DNA from: Pseudomonas nitroreducens NBRC 12694
Lineage (GTDB): Bacteria > Pseudomonadota > Gammaproteobacteria > Pseudomonadales > Pseudomonadaceae
Length of the DNA: 64,000 nt
Reading direction: 5' to 3'
NCBI RefSeq assembly: GCF_002091755.1
Contig: NZ_BDAI01000007.1
Coordinates: 124,001 to 188,000, forward strand
Part shown: positions 1-6,988 of the stretch, in pieces
How the letters are laid out: every line of letters starts with the position of its first letter
Position numbering within the stretch: position 1 is the first letter of the stretch
Program-made: the position numbers and the translations under genes
Notes under the pieces: generated by a model
Databases searched by the model: none
What the model was told of the DNA's origin: nothing
Seen by the model: the letters and a program-made list of their open reading frames with translations, nothing else

Positions 1-1
1 G

Positions 2-1369
2 CACCAGTCACTGATCTCGCTGGCGCACCGCCTGAGCGATATCCTGGTGATCGTGCTCAGCGGGGTGATTCTGCTCAGCGCCGGCAATGGCGTTCTGGAC
101 GCACAGATCTGGGTCTCGGTGCTGCTCTGCGTCATGCTGTTCCACTGGCTCGGCGAGCTGAACCAGCTCTACGGCTCCTGGCGGGGCGAGTCGCTGCTGC
201 GCGAGTCGCTGAGTGTCACCCTGTACTGGTCGCTGGCGTTCTTCGCCGTGCTGCTGCTGGACATCTCGCTGCGCCACGTGGAGCTGGAGGAGCCGCGCCG
301 GCTGGGGTGGTTCGCCGCCGCGCTGCTGATCATGTGCGGCTATCGCCTGGCCATCCGCATGTTGCTGCGCGTCGCCCGGCGCCATGGCTTCAACAGCCGC
401 AACGTGGCCATCTACGGCACCGGAGAGGTCGGTGCTCGGCTCGCCGAAACCATCCTCAATGCCCCGTGGATGGGGCTGCGCCTGATCGGCTTCTACGACG
501 ACCGCCCGCAGCAGATGGAGCTGGGCGAGCGGGTGCCGGTAAAGGGGGATCGCCTGGCGCTGATCGAAGCCGCGCGCTCGGGGCAGATCGACAAGGTCTA
601 CCTGACCCTGCCCCTGTCCCGCGAGCCGCTGCTCAACGAGCTGATCCGCGAGCTGTCCGATACCACGGTGTCGGTGTACCTGATCCCCGACCTGTTCATG
701 TTCGACCTGCTGCACGCGCGCAGCGAAAGCATCAACGGCCTGGCCACCATCAGCATCTTCGACACGCCCATGGATGGCCCCAACGCCGTGCTCAAGCGTA
801 TCGAGGACGTGGTGCTGGCCTCGCTGATCCTGCTGCTGATCGCCGTGCCCATGCTCTTCATCGCGGTGGCCGTGAAGCTCAGCTCGCGCGGCCCGGTGCT
901 GTTCCGCCAGACCCGCTACGGCATGGATGGCCGGCCGATCCGCGTCTGGAAATTCCGCAGCATGACGGTGATGGAAGACGGCGCCGCCGTCACCCAGGCC
1001 TCGCGCAACGATTGCCGCATCACCCCGCTGGGCGCCTTCCTGCGGCGCACCTCGCTGGATGAACTGCCACAATTCTTCAACGTCTTGCTCGGCGACATGT
1101 CCGTGGTCGGCCCACGCCCCCACGCCGTGGCGCACAACGAGCAATACCGGCGTCAGGTCAGCCGCTACATGCTGCGTCACAAGGTCAAGCCGGGCATCAC
1201 CGGCTGGGCCCAGGTGAACGGCTGGCGCGGCGAAACCGACACCCTGGAGAAGATGCAGAAACGCATCGAGTTCGATCTGGACTACATCGAGAACTGGTCC
1301 GTCTGGTGGGACCTGAAGATCGTCCTGCTGACCCTGTTCAAGGGTTTCGTACACCGCAACGCCTACTGA
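2..1369 (+). CDS. Undecaprenyl-phosphate glucose phosphotransferase (PslA/WcaJ type), 5'-partial
   Basis: Inner-membrane enzyme that transfers hexose-1-phosphate from UDP-sugar to undecaprenyl phosphate, the first step of repeat-unit assembly for an exopolysaccharide. The frame is open from base 2 (it reads HQSLISLAHRLSD before the first GTG at 47), so the true start lies outside the window; 455 residues are visible. The N-terminal part has several hydrophobic helices, then a nucleotide-binding-like region (GTGEVGARLAE), a further helix (about residues 265-285) and the C-terminal bacterial sugar transferase domain with RQTRYG, WKFRSM, DELPQ, SVVGPRPHA and KPGITGWAQVNGWRGE. This full-length two-part layout is that of the WcaJ/PslA group. 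The export lipoprotein gene starts 31 bp downstream, so the two are probably co-transcribed. The exact polymer cannot be told from here. Confidence 0.93.
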   Translation, partial: HQSLISLAHRLSDILVIVLSGVILLSAGNGVLDAQIWVSVLLCVMLFHWLGELNQLYGSWRGESLLRESLSVTLYWSLAFFAVLLLDISLRHVELEEPRRLGWFAAALLIMCGYRLAIRMLLRVARRHGFNSRNVAIYGTGEVGARLAETILNAPWMGLRLIGFYDDRPQQMELGERVPVKGDRLALIEAARSGQIDKVYLTLPLSREPLLNELIRELSDTTVSVYLIPDLFMFDLLHARSESINGLATISIFDTPMDGPNAVLKRIEDVVLASLILLLIAVPMLFIAVAVKLSSRGPVLFRQTRYGMDGRPIRVWKFRSMTVMEDGAAVTQASRNDCRITPLGAFLRRTSLDELPQFFNVLLGDMSVVGPRPHAVAHNEQYRRQVSRYMLRHKVKPGITGWAQVNGWRGETDTLEKMQKRIEFDLDYIENWSVWWDLKIVLLTLFKGFVHRNAY

Positions 1370-1400
1370 GTTTTCACACTCGTTTCAAGGAAGGATTGCC

Positions 1401-2519
1401 ATGAAAAACCTGCTCGCTTTCAGCTTTGTAGTCGGCAGTCTGGCGCTACAAGGCTGCGTGTTCTCCCCCGGTCAGTACATGACGGATTCCGATGTCCAGC
1501 GCGAGGCGCAGAAGCAGGGGATGAACATTACCCTCGTGCCTATCACGCCACAGGTGCTGCAGCGCCAGGAGGCCTCGTTCGCCGCCAGGCCCGGTGTGCC
1601 CGCGGAGCTGCTGAACTACCGCCCGCCGCAACAGGACTACGTGATCGGCGGCGGCGACGTACTGCTGGTGACCGTCTGGGACCACCCGGAACTGACCAGC
1701 CCCGGCTCGACCCAACAGATGGAAGCCAACGGCCGCGTGGTCGGCGCCGACGGCAACATCTTCTTCCCCTACGCCGGCGTGGTGCGAGCCGAAGGGCAGA
1801 CCCCGGCACAATTGCGTTCGAGCCTGGCTCGCCGGCTGGCGAACAAGGGCATCGTCGACCCGCAGGTGGATGTCACCGTGCTGCGCTATGCCAGCCAGCA
1901 CGTGGTGTTCTCCGGCGCCTTCCAGAACGGCGGCCAGGTCGAGCTGAACAACACGCCCACGACTCTGGTGCAGGCGGTCAGCAAAGCGGGAGTGATTGCC
2001 GGCGAGGCGGACCTGTCCGGACTGACGCTCAAGCGTGACGGCCGCGAATACGTGATCGACGTCGACGCGCTGAACCGCTCCGGCTCGACGCTCAGCGGCA
2101 TCTACCTGAAGAACGGCGACCAGGTTCACCTGCCCTACAACGACCGCAAGAAAGTCTATGTGGTCGGCGAGGTGGAACGCCCGCAGGTCGTGACCTACCG
2201 CACCACCGGCCTGTCACTGCTGGAAGTGCTGGGCAACGCAGGCGGCCTGGCCCCGGAAACCTCCGATGGTGACTCCGTGTACGTGATCCGCGGCAACCCG
2301 CAGCAGGCCGATGGCAAGGGGCAGGGTACCTTCCAGGCGCAGGTCTTCCACCTGGAAGCCAAGCGTCCGACCGCCTACGCCCTGGCCAAGGACTTCGCCA
2401 TGCAGCCGCAGGACGTAGTGTTCATCGGCCCGGCCAACATCACTCGCTGGAACCGCTTCATCAGCCAGCTGCTGCCGTCGGCCTCGATCGTCGCCACCAG
2501 TGCGGCAGTGGGCAACTGA
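1401..2519 (+). CDS. Polysaccharide export outer-membrane lipoprotein (Wza/PslD type)
   Basis: Predicted outer-membrane lipoprotein that forms the export channel for a capsule or exopolysaccharide. It begins with a lipoprotein signal (hydrophobic FSFVVGSLALQGC, lipobox LQGC with Cys19). A Poly_export domain follows (YVIGGGDVLLVTVWDHPEL, then DGNIFFPYAGVVRAEGQTPAQLR), and then two SLBB-like stretches (VVFSGAFQNGG and VYVVGEVERPQ). At 372 residues it matches the Wza family. An AAGGA ribosome site precedes the ATG. It lies 31 bp after the sugar transferase gene. No Wzc-type co-polymerase or Wzb phosphatase follows; the locus ends here and non-coding DNA begins, so the partners must lie upstream of the window or elsewhere. 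Confidence 0.92.
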   Translation: MKNLLAFSFVVGSLALQGCVFSPGQYMTDSDVQREAQKQGMNITLVPITPQVLQRQEASFAARPGVPAELLNYRPPQQDYVIGGGDVLLVTVWDHPELTSPGSTQQMEANGRVVGADGNIFFPYAGVVRAEGQTPAQLRSSLARRLANKGIVDPQVDVTVLRYASQHVVFSGAFQNGGQVELNNTPTTLVQAVSKAGVIAGEADLSGLTLKRDGREYVIDVDALNRSGSTLSGIYLKNGDQVHLPYNDRKKVYVVGEVERPQVVTYRTTGLSLLEVLGNAGGLAPETSDGDSVYVIRGNPQQADGKGQGTFQAQVFHLEAKRPTAYALAKDFAMQPQDVVFIGPANITRWNRFISQLLPSASIVATSAAVGN

Positions 2520-2603
2520 CGCCCAGGCCTGATACCGGCGGGAATGCCAGGCTTCCGCCCACAGCAGTCGCGAATATTCCTACGGCTGTGGGCGGTTCTT
2601 TGG

Positions 2604-2761
2604 AATCGACTCTTCATCACCGACTGGCCATCATCGCCGCCATCCGGTGCCGAGCAGCACCACTCCTACTGGCGGAAGCGATTCCGCCGCTCTCCTTTGG
2701 GGTCTTCCCCTAGCACAAGGCCCCGAACCCGCCCGCGTTGCAGCGCCGGCGGGTTTTTTTT
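2604..2761 (+). ncRNA. Candidate small RNA or structured 3' UTR ending in an intrinsic terminator
   Basis: Three hairpins follow each other: GGCGGA/TCCGCC (2671-2688), GGGG/CCCC with a 4-nt loop (2699-2710), and the terminator stem AACCCGCC/GGCGGGTT (2726-2755) followed by eight T. Such a tandem-hairpin layout 80-240 bp past a stop codon is typical of an independent or 3'UTR-derived sRNA. The 5' end is a guess, no promoter was identified with confidence, and I do not recognise a known family. Confidence 0.35.
2726..2761 (+). terminator. Rho-independent terminator after the polysaccharide genes or sRNA
   Basis: Eight-base stem AACCCGCC (2726-2733) with GGCGGGTT (2748-2755), enclosing a GC-rich inner loop and followed by a run of eight T ending at 2761. 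It ends transcription coming from the export lipoprotein gene. Confidence 0.8.
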
Positions 2762-3091
2762 GCCTGGCGTTCCACCGTGTATGGATTCCTACGCCGGAGT
2801 TGCCTTTGGAGGTACCTCCAGCGATGAGCAGTCGAACGCCGCTGAGAGGCGTATCATATATTCCATAAAGAAATTACATATTAATAATTAATTCTTTTTG
2901 GATTTATGACGGTTCTTTTATCGTTGCCCTGCGCTGCCGCGAGCTGTTTCGGACAGAGCGGAAGAGGGTGGCGGTTTACCGCCAGCCAGAGTTGGTGGGA
3001 TGGCGGTTTTCCGCTGATCCGGCCCTGGGGAGTGGCTCGACGAACGAGCCGGAGGCCGGAAAGACGGGAGTGTCGGACAGGGTAGGCCGGT

Positions 3092-3107
3092 TGGCCTGGG
3101 GATTGCC
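3092..3107 (+). promoter_or_regulatory. Candidate sigma54 (RpoN) promoter for oprE
   Basis: The sequence TTGGCCTGGGGATTGCC has GG at 3093-3094 and GC at 3105-3106 with exactly ten bases between, and TTGC at the -12 side, as in the sigma54 consensus TGGCAC-N5-TTGC. It lies about 265 bp before the oprE start. From the literature I recall that P. aeruginosa oprE transcription depends on RpoN, which fits. An AT-rich patch about 190 bp upstream could serve IHF or an enhancer-binding protein. Confidence 0.5.
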
Positions 3108-3372
3108 TTGTCAGGTGGCGAATGCCCAGCGCATCGCCACAACAACAAGACACGAGAATCGATCCATGCCCTTCCCATCTTCTGCCGTATCCCTGTCCGC
3201 CTGCCTGCGCTTCGCTCCCGCCTAGCGGGGCGTCGAAACAACCAACGAATCCTGCATGCCCGTCGTGCTCGTCACGCCGCGGCCGCTGCCTGCCATTCGG
3301 TCGGACTCCCGGGGGAGCCAGTCGTTGTTGCGAATGGCGTGTTTCCAAGATCAATAAAATGGGGAAATTCCA

Positions 3373-4743
3373 ATGAAAAGCCGCACTCTCACGCAATCGG
3401 GCCTCGCGCTCGCCATCGCTGCCGCAGGCCTCGCGCAATCCGCCGTCGCCGCTGGGTTCATCGAAGACAGCAAGGCCAGCCTGACCCTGCGCAACTTCTA
3501 CATCAACACCGACAACCGCAACGGCGACGTCACGGGGACCCAGCCGAACAAGTCTGAAGAGTGGGGCCAGGGCTTCCTGCTCAACTACGCCTCCGGTTTC
3601 ACCGAGGGCACCGTGGGCTTTGGCATCGACGCGCTGGGCCTGCTGGGCGTGCGACTGGACAGCGGCAAGGGTACCCACTACAACCCGAGCAGCTCCGCCT
3701 ATGCGGGCTCCGTGTTTCCTACCGACGGTGATGGCCGCGCCGTGGATGACTTCTCCCACCTGGGCGCCACCGGCAAGCTGAAGGTCTCCAGCACCGAGTT
3801 GCGCTACGGCACGCTGCTGCCCAAGCTGCCGGTGGTGACCTACAACGACGGTCGCCTGCTGCCGCAGACCTTTGAAGGTGGCCAGGTCACCTCCAACGAA
3901 TTCAAGGACCTGACCCTCATCGGCGGCCAGCTGGAACATGCCAAGGGCCGTAACTCGAGCAACAACGAAGGCCTGTCGATTGCCGGCGCGAACAACGCCC
4001 AGACCGGCCAGTTCGTCAACAAGTTCTACTACGGCGGCGGCGACTACAAGGTCACCAAGGACCTGACGCTGCAGTACTACTACGGCAACCTGCAGGACTT
4101 CTACAAGCAGCACTTCCTGGGTCTGCAACACAACTGGGCGATCGGCCCGGGCGTGCTGAAGAGCGACCTGCGCTACTTCCACAGCAGCGACGATGGCAAG
4201 AACGGTCACGACAAGACCTATTACACCAACGGCTACTACGGCAACGGCGTGACCAAGGGCGAGGTCGACAACCGCGCCTGGAGCGGCCTGTTCACCTATA
4301 CCGTCAGCGGCCACAGCTTCGGCGCGGGCTACCAGCAACTCAGCGGCGACAGCGACTTCCCGTTCATCAATAACGGCGATGGCGCTACCGCCTACCTGAT
4401 CACCGACGTGCAGATCGGCAAGTTCCTGCGCGCCGGCGAGCGTACCTGGCAGGTTCGCTACGGCTACGATTTCGCTCAGGCCGGACTGCCGGGCCTGACC
4501 TTCCAGACCCTGTACCTGCATGGTGACAACATCGACACCCGTTACGGCGACAAAAGCGAGTGGGAGCGTGACATCTCCCTCGCCTACGTGATCCCGGACG
4601 GCACCTTCAAGGGCCTGGGCTTTACCTGGAAGAACGCCGCGCTGCGCAGCGGCCTGCCGGCGGACTCCCGCAGCGGTACTGCCGGCCAGCGCGACCAGGA
4701 CGAAAACCGCCTGATCGTCAGCTACACCATCCCGCTGCTGTAA
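3373..4743 (+). CDS. oprE: OprD-family outer-membrane porin OprE
   Basis: Outer-membrane porin of the OprD family (18-stranded barrel), allowing small substrates through. It has a Sec signal peptide of about 26 residues (LALAIAAAGLAQSAVA), then the hallmark FIEDSKASLTLRNFYIN opening, WGQGFLLNYASGFTEGTVGFGIDALGLLG, a LPVVTYNDGRLLPQTFEGGQ core and a C-terminus DENRLIVSYTIPLL. Length 456, close to the usual 420-460. The protein and its place beside aguA match PAO1 PA0291 (OprE, anaerobically induced). The ATG follows GGGGAAATTCCA, a modest ribosome site. A sigma54-like element lies upstream and a strong terminator follows 15 bp after the stop. Substrate cannot be told from sequence. Confidence 0.88.
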   Translation: MKSRTLTQSGLALAIAAAGLAQSAVAAGFIEDSKASLTLRNFYINTDNRNGDVTGTQPNKSEEWGQGFLLNYASGFTEGTVGFGIDALGLLGVRLDSGKGTHYNPSSSAYAGSVFPTDGDGRAVDDFSHLGATGKLKVSSTELRYGTLLPKLPVVTYNDGRLLPQTFEGGQVTSNEFKDLTLIGGQLEHAKGRNSSNNEGLSIAGANNAQTGQFVNKFYYGGGDYKVTKDLTLQYYYGNLQDFYKQHFLGLQHNWAIGPGVLKSDLRYFHSSDDGKNGHDKTYYTNGYYGNGVTKGEVDNRAWSGLFTYTVSGHSFGAGYQQLSGDSDFPFINNGDGATAYLITDVQIGKFLRAGERTWQVRYGYDFAQAGLPGLTFQTLYLHGDNIDTRYGDKSEWERDISLAYVIPDGTFKGLGFTWKNAALRSGLPADSRSGTAGQRDQDENRLIVSYTIPLL

Positions 4744-4758
4744 TTCTCGCGGGATACG

Positions 4759-4796
4759 AAAAAGCCGCCGACCTCGCAAGAGGCCGGCGGCTTTTT
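4759..4796 (+). terminator. Rho-independent terminator after oprE
   Basis: AAAAAGCCGCCG (4759-4770) pairs with CGGCGGCTTTTT (4785-4796). The A-run and T-run make it usable in both directions. Confidence 0.9.
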
Positions 4797-4822
4797 CATG
4801 GGTGCGCACGAGGGCTCTTCGC

Positions 4823-4887
4823 AGGAGCGAGCTTGCTCGCGAACAAGTCCCGTCGCGAAGTCGTTCGCGCGCAAGCTCGTTCCTACA
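4823..4887. repeat. REP/REPIN-like inverted repeat pair (degenerate)
   Basis: Left arm AGGAGCGAGCTTGCTCGCGA at 4823 onward and an imperfect inverted right arm (4863-4887) with a short spacer. The same arm occurs exactly at 41275-41299 and as a perfect pair at 56708-56777, so this is a family dispersed between genes. The right arm has two or more changes. Confidence 0.8.
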
Positions 4888-4907
4888 GAGGCATTCCTCT
4901 GCCAATG

Positions 4908-4945
4908 AAAAAGGCCGTCGTTCCGGTGGGAGCGACGGCCCTTTT
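4908..4945 (-). terminator. Rho-independent terminator after aguA
   Basis: GGCCGTCG (4913-4920) pairs with CGACGGCC (4933-4940), flanked by an A-run on the left that becomes a U-run in minus-strand transcripts. It lies 25 bp past the aguA stop. Confidence 0.85.
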
Positions 4946-4969
4946 CTTCAGCAAATCAGCTTCAGCGAA

Positions 4970-6079
4970 TCAGCGCTTCTGCGGCGCCGGCTGCTGCTGG
5001 GTGATGCAGTGGATGTTGCCGCCGCCCAGGAGAATCTCGCGGCCCGGCACCATCACCACTTCGTGTTCGGGGAAGATGCGCTTCAAGGTGGCTTCGGCCT
5101 CTGCGTCCGCCGGATCGTCGAAGCGCGGCGCGATGATGCCGCCGTTGACGATCAGGAAGTTGACGTAGGAGCCGGCCAGGCGGATCGACGGATCGCGCGG
5201 CTGGGTGCCGATCACCAGGTCGATGCCTTCGCACTCGGCTTCGGTCGCGTGGATCGGGCCGGGGATGACCATCTTGTGCACGGTGAGCTGGCGGCCCTTG
5301 GCGTCGCGGGCGGTTTCCAGCACGCGCATGGCGGCCTGGCAGCGCTCGTAGTTCGGGTCGTTCTGATCGTCGGTCCAGGCCAGCAGGACTTCGGCGGGGC
5401 GCACGTAGCAGCAGAAGTTGTCGACGTGGCCGTCGGTCTCGTCGTTGAACAGGCCGTCCGGCAGCCAGATCACGCTGTCGATGGCCAGGTGCTCGCGCAG
5501 CACGGCCTCTATCTCTTCGCGGCTCATGTGCGGGTTGCGGTTGTGGTTGAGCAGGCATTCCTCGGTGGTGATCACCGTGCCTTCGCCGTCCACATGGATC
5601 GAGCCGCCTTCCAGCACGAAGCCTTCGGTGCGGTAGCCGTCGCAACGCTCGATGCCGAGGATCTTGCTCGCCACCTGGTCGTCGCGGTGCCACGGGAAGT
5701 ACAGGCCGCCTTCCAGGCCGCCCCAGGCATTGAAGGTCCAGTCCACGCCGCGTACTTCGCCGTCGTTATTGGTGACGAAGGTCGGGCCGGTGTCGCGCAC
5801 CCAGGCGTCGTCGTTGCTGATTTCCACCACGCGGATGTTGGCCGCGTCGGCCAGCTGGGCGCGGGCGTTTTCGTACTGGCCGGCGGAAACGCCGATGGTC
5901 ACCGGCTCGAAGCGGGCGATGGCGCGGGCCACGGCGCTGAAGGCGGCCTGCGCCGGCTTGCCGCCCAGGCGCCAGTTGTCCGGCCGCTCGGGCCAGACCA
6001 TCCAGGTCTGGGTGTGGGGTTCCCATTCCGCCGGCATGCGGAAGCCATCGGCGCGGGGAGTGCTGGTCAACGTAGTCAT
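4970..6079 (-). CDS. aguA: Agmatine deiminase AguA
   Basis: Cytoplasmic hydrolase converting agmatine to N-carbamoylputrescine and ammonia, the second step of the arginine decarboxylase route to putrescine. The 369 residues show the guanidino-modifying enzyme family: MPAEWEPHTQTWMVWPER at the start, NDDAWVRDTGPTF, EGGSIHVDGEGTVITTEECLL, DGHVDNFCCYVRP with the catalytic His, and the nucleophile Cys (about residue 358) in LGGGNIHCITQQ. The usual partner aguB (N-carbamoylputrescine amidohydrolase) is not next to it: upstream there are only 218 bp of non-coding DNA and then aguR. Inverted repeats in that gap are likely AguR operators. A TATACT box about 105 bp upstream of the start (6183-6188, minus strand) may be the -10. 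A terminator follows. Confidence 0.96.
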   Translation of the reverse strand: MTTLTSTPRADGFRMPAEWEPHTQTWMVWPERPDNWRLGGKPAQAAFSAVARAIARFEPVTIGVSAGQYENARAQLADAANIRVVEISNDDAWVRDTGPTFVTNNDGEVRGVDWTFNAWGGLEGGLYFPWHRDDQVASKILGIERCDGYRTEGFVLEGGSIHVDGEGTVITTEECLLNHNRNPHMSREEIEAVLREHLAIDSVIWLPDGLFNDETDGHVDNFCCYVRPAEVLLAWTDDQNDPNYERCQAAMRVLETARDAKGRQLTVHKMVIPGPIHATEAECEGIDLVIGTQPRDPSIRLAGSYVNFLIVNGGIIAPRFDDPADAEAEATLKRIFPEHEVVMVPGREILLGGGNIHCITQQQPAPQKR

Positions 6080-6213
6080 GGGGCGATCCTGGGGGCTGCT
6101 CAGTTGGGGACGTACGGCGCTATGCGCGTCGCCCCATCCTGCGCTTTGGGTTGTGTCATTCGAGAGTGCGTCACGAGCGGCCAGTATAGGTCGCCGCGGG
6201 CAGTTTCTGATTT

Positions 6214-6301
6214 TATATCCGATAAAAATCGATTTATGAAGTGAATTATTCTCAGGAAATGCCCGTATATCCGGATTTTAATCGGATATAAATCGATTTA
6301 T
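6214..6301. promoter_or_regulatory. Inverted-repeat operator candidates upstream of aguA (AguR sites)
   Basis: The best site is TATATCCG (6266-6273) and CGGATATA (6283-6290), perfect 8-bp arms with a 9-bp spacer. It overlaps ATAAATCGATTTAT, a perfect 14-bp palindrome (6288-6301). A second TATATCCG (6214-6221) with AAATCGATTT (6226-6235) lies 52 bp away. All sit in the short gap between aguR and aguA in AT-rich sequence, where a TetR-type repressor of aguA would bind. Assignment to AguR is inference from position. Confidence 0.6.
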
Positions 6302-6933
6302 TTAAGGGGTGAGGGGCGCTTCGGCAGGCAGGGCGGCAGGTACAGCGAGAGGTAGGCATCGATCACCCGCATGCCTTCTTCAGCCAGGCGTTCGGTAATC
6401 AGCCCGTGACGCTGCACGGAGAGGGCGTAAACGCGATCACCCAGTTCGATGGCGAGGCTGAATACCTCGATATCCTGCGGCAACGGTGGCAGCTCGAAAT
6501 GCCGCTCGAACAGGGCGCGCATGGCCTGGCCGAGTTGCACGTCATGCTGGCTGTCGGCCTGGGTGACTTCGGCAAGGCCGTGGCTGGCGAGGATCAGCTG
6601 GCGTGCGGCGGCGTCTTCGGCGTACACGGCCAGGGTGCGTTGTTCGACCAGTCGTGCGAGGTCGCGCCAGTCGCGTAGGGCAGCGTGATCGACGGGCTGT
6701 TCCAGGCAGGCGCGGAAGGCGGCGTGGACGTCATTGGTCAGGCCTTGCAGCAACGCCGGGACGCTGGGGAAAAAGTGATAGACGGAAGAGGGAGGAATGT
6801 CCGCGCGTTCGGCCACCGCGTAGATCGATAGCCCCGCTGCGCCGCTTTCGGCCAGCAGGGCGCGGGCCGCGTCGAGGATCACGGCGATTCTTGCCTGGCT
6901 GCTGGCGCGAGGTTTGCGGGTGGGAGCGGGCAT
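6298..6933 (-). CDS. aguR: TetR-family regulator AguR
   Basis: DNA-binding repressor, in P. aeruginosa controlling agmatine use and relieved by agmatine or carbamoylputrescine. The TetR helix-turn-helix is clear near the N-terminus (ARIAVILDAARALLAESG, then LSIYAVAERADIPPSSVYHFFPSV); the remaining helical part is the ligand and dimer domain. I place the start at 6933 because GGAG lies 6 nt before that ATG, giving 211 residues; an in-frame ATG at 6987 would add 18 residues with no ribosome site and would nearly touch the upstream gene. It lies 55 bp after the polyamine-binding protein gene and 218 bp before aguA, so the three may form one transcript with an extra operator-controlled promoter for aguA. 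Specificity is assigned by synteny with PA0294. Confidence 0.85.
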   Translation of the reverse strand: MPAPTRKPRASSQARIAVILDAARALLAESGAAGLSIYAVAERADIPPSSVYHFFPSVPALLQGLTNDVHAAFRACLEQPVDHAALRDWRDLARLVEQRTLAVYAEDAAARQLILASHGLAEVTQADSQHDVQLGQAMRALFERHFELPPLPQDIEVFSLAIELGDRVYALSVQRHGLITERLAEEGMRVIDAYLSLYLPPCLPKRPSPLK

Positions 6934-6988
6934 GGCTGTCTCCGGAGCTGGGCGGCTATTGGACGCCAGCTCCGGTGCGCTCGGCAAG

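Larger units (their letters stand above)
2520..3372. other. 853-bp intergenic region between the polysaccharide locus and oprE
   Basis: No convincing gene here: the open frames on both strands lack family similarity and good ribosome sites. Reading left to right it holds a set of hairpins ending in a U-run terminator (to 2761), a strongly AT-rich patch (about 2850-2905) in otherwise GC-rich DNA, a sigma54-like GG-N10-GC element (3092-3107) and a leader of about 250 bp before oprE. Confidence 0.7.

Noticed and set aside
2647..2868. 73-codon open frame starting MPSSTTPTGG
   Set aside because: It runs straight through the terminator hairpin and has no ribosome site; the hairpin structure is the better explanation.
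3345..3360. Possible Anr/FNR box before oprE (ATCAA at 3350-3354)
   Set aside because: Only the right half TTGAT-N4-ATCAA is present; the left half mismatches at nearly every base.
2881..4905. Long minus-strand open frame of 674 codons across oprE
   Set aside because: It is antisense to a clear porin gene, has low-complexity Val/Ala/Gly/Gln content typical of shadow frames in GC-rich DNA, and no ribosome site or family motif.
6301..6306. TTAAG near the end of aguR and at 58289 as further BqsR boxes
   Set aside because: No second half-site at 11 bp in either place.
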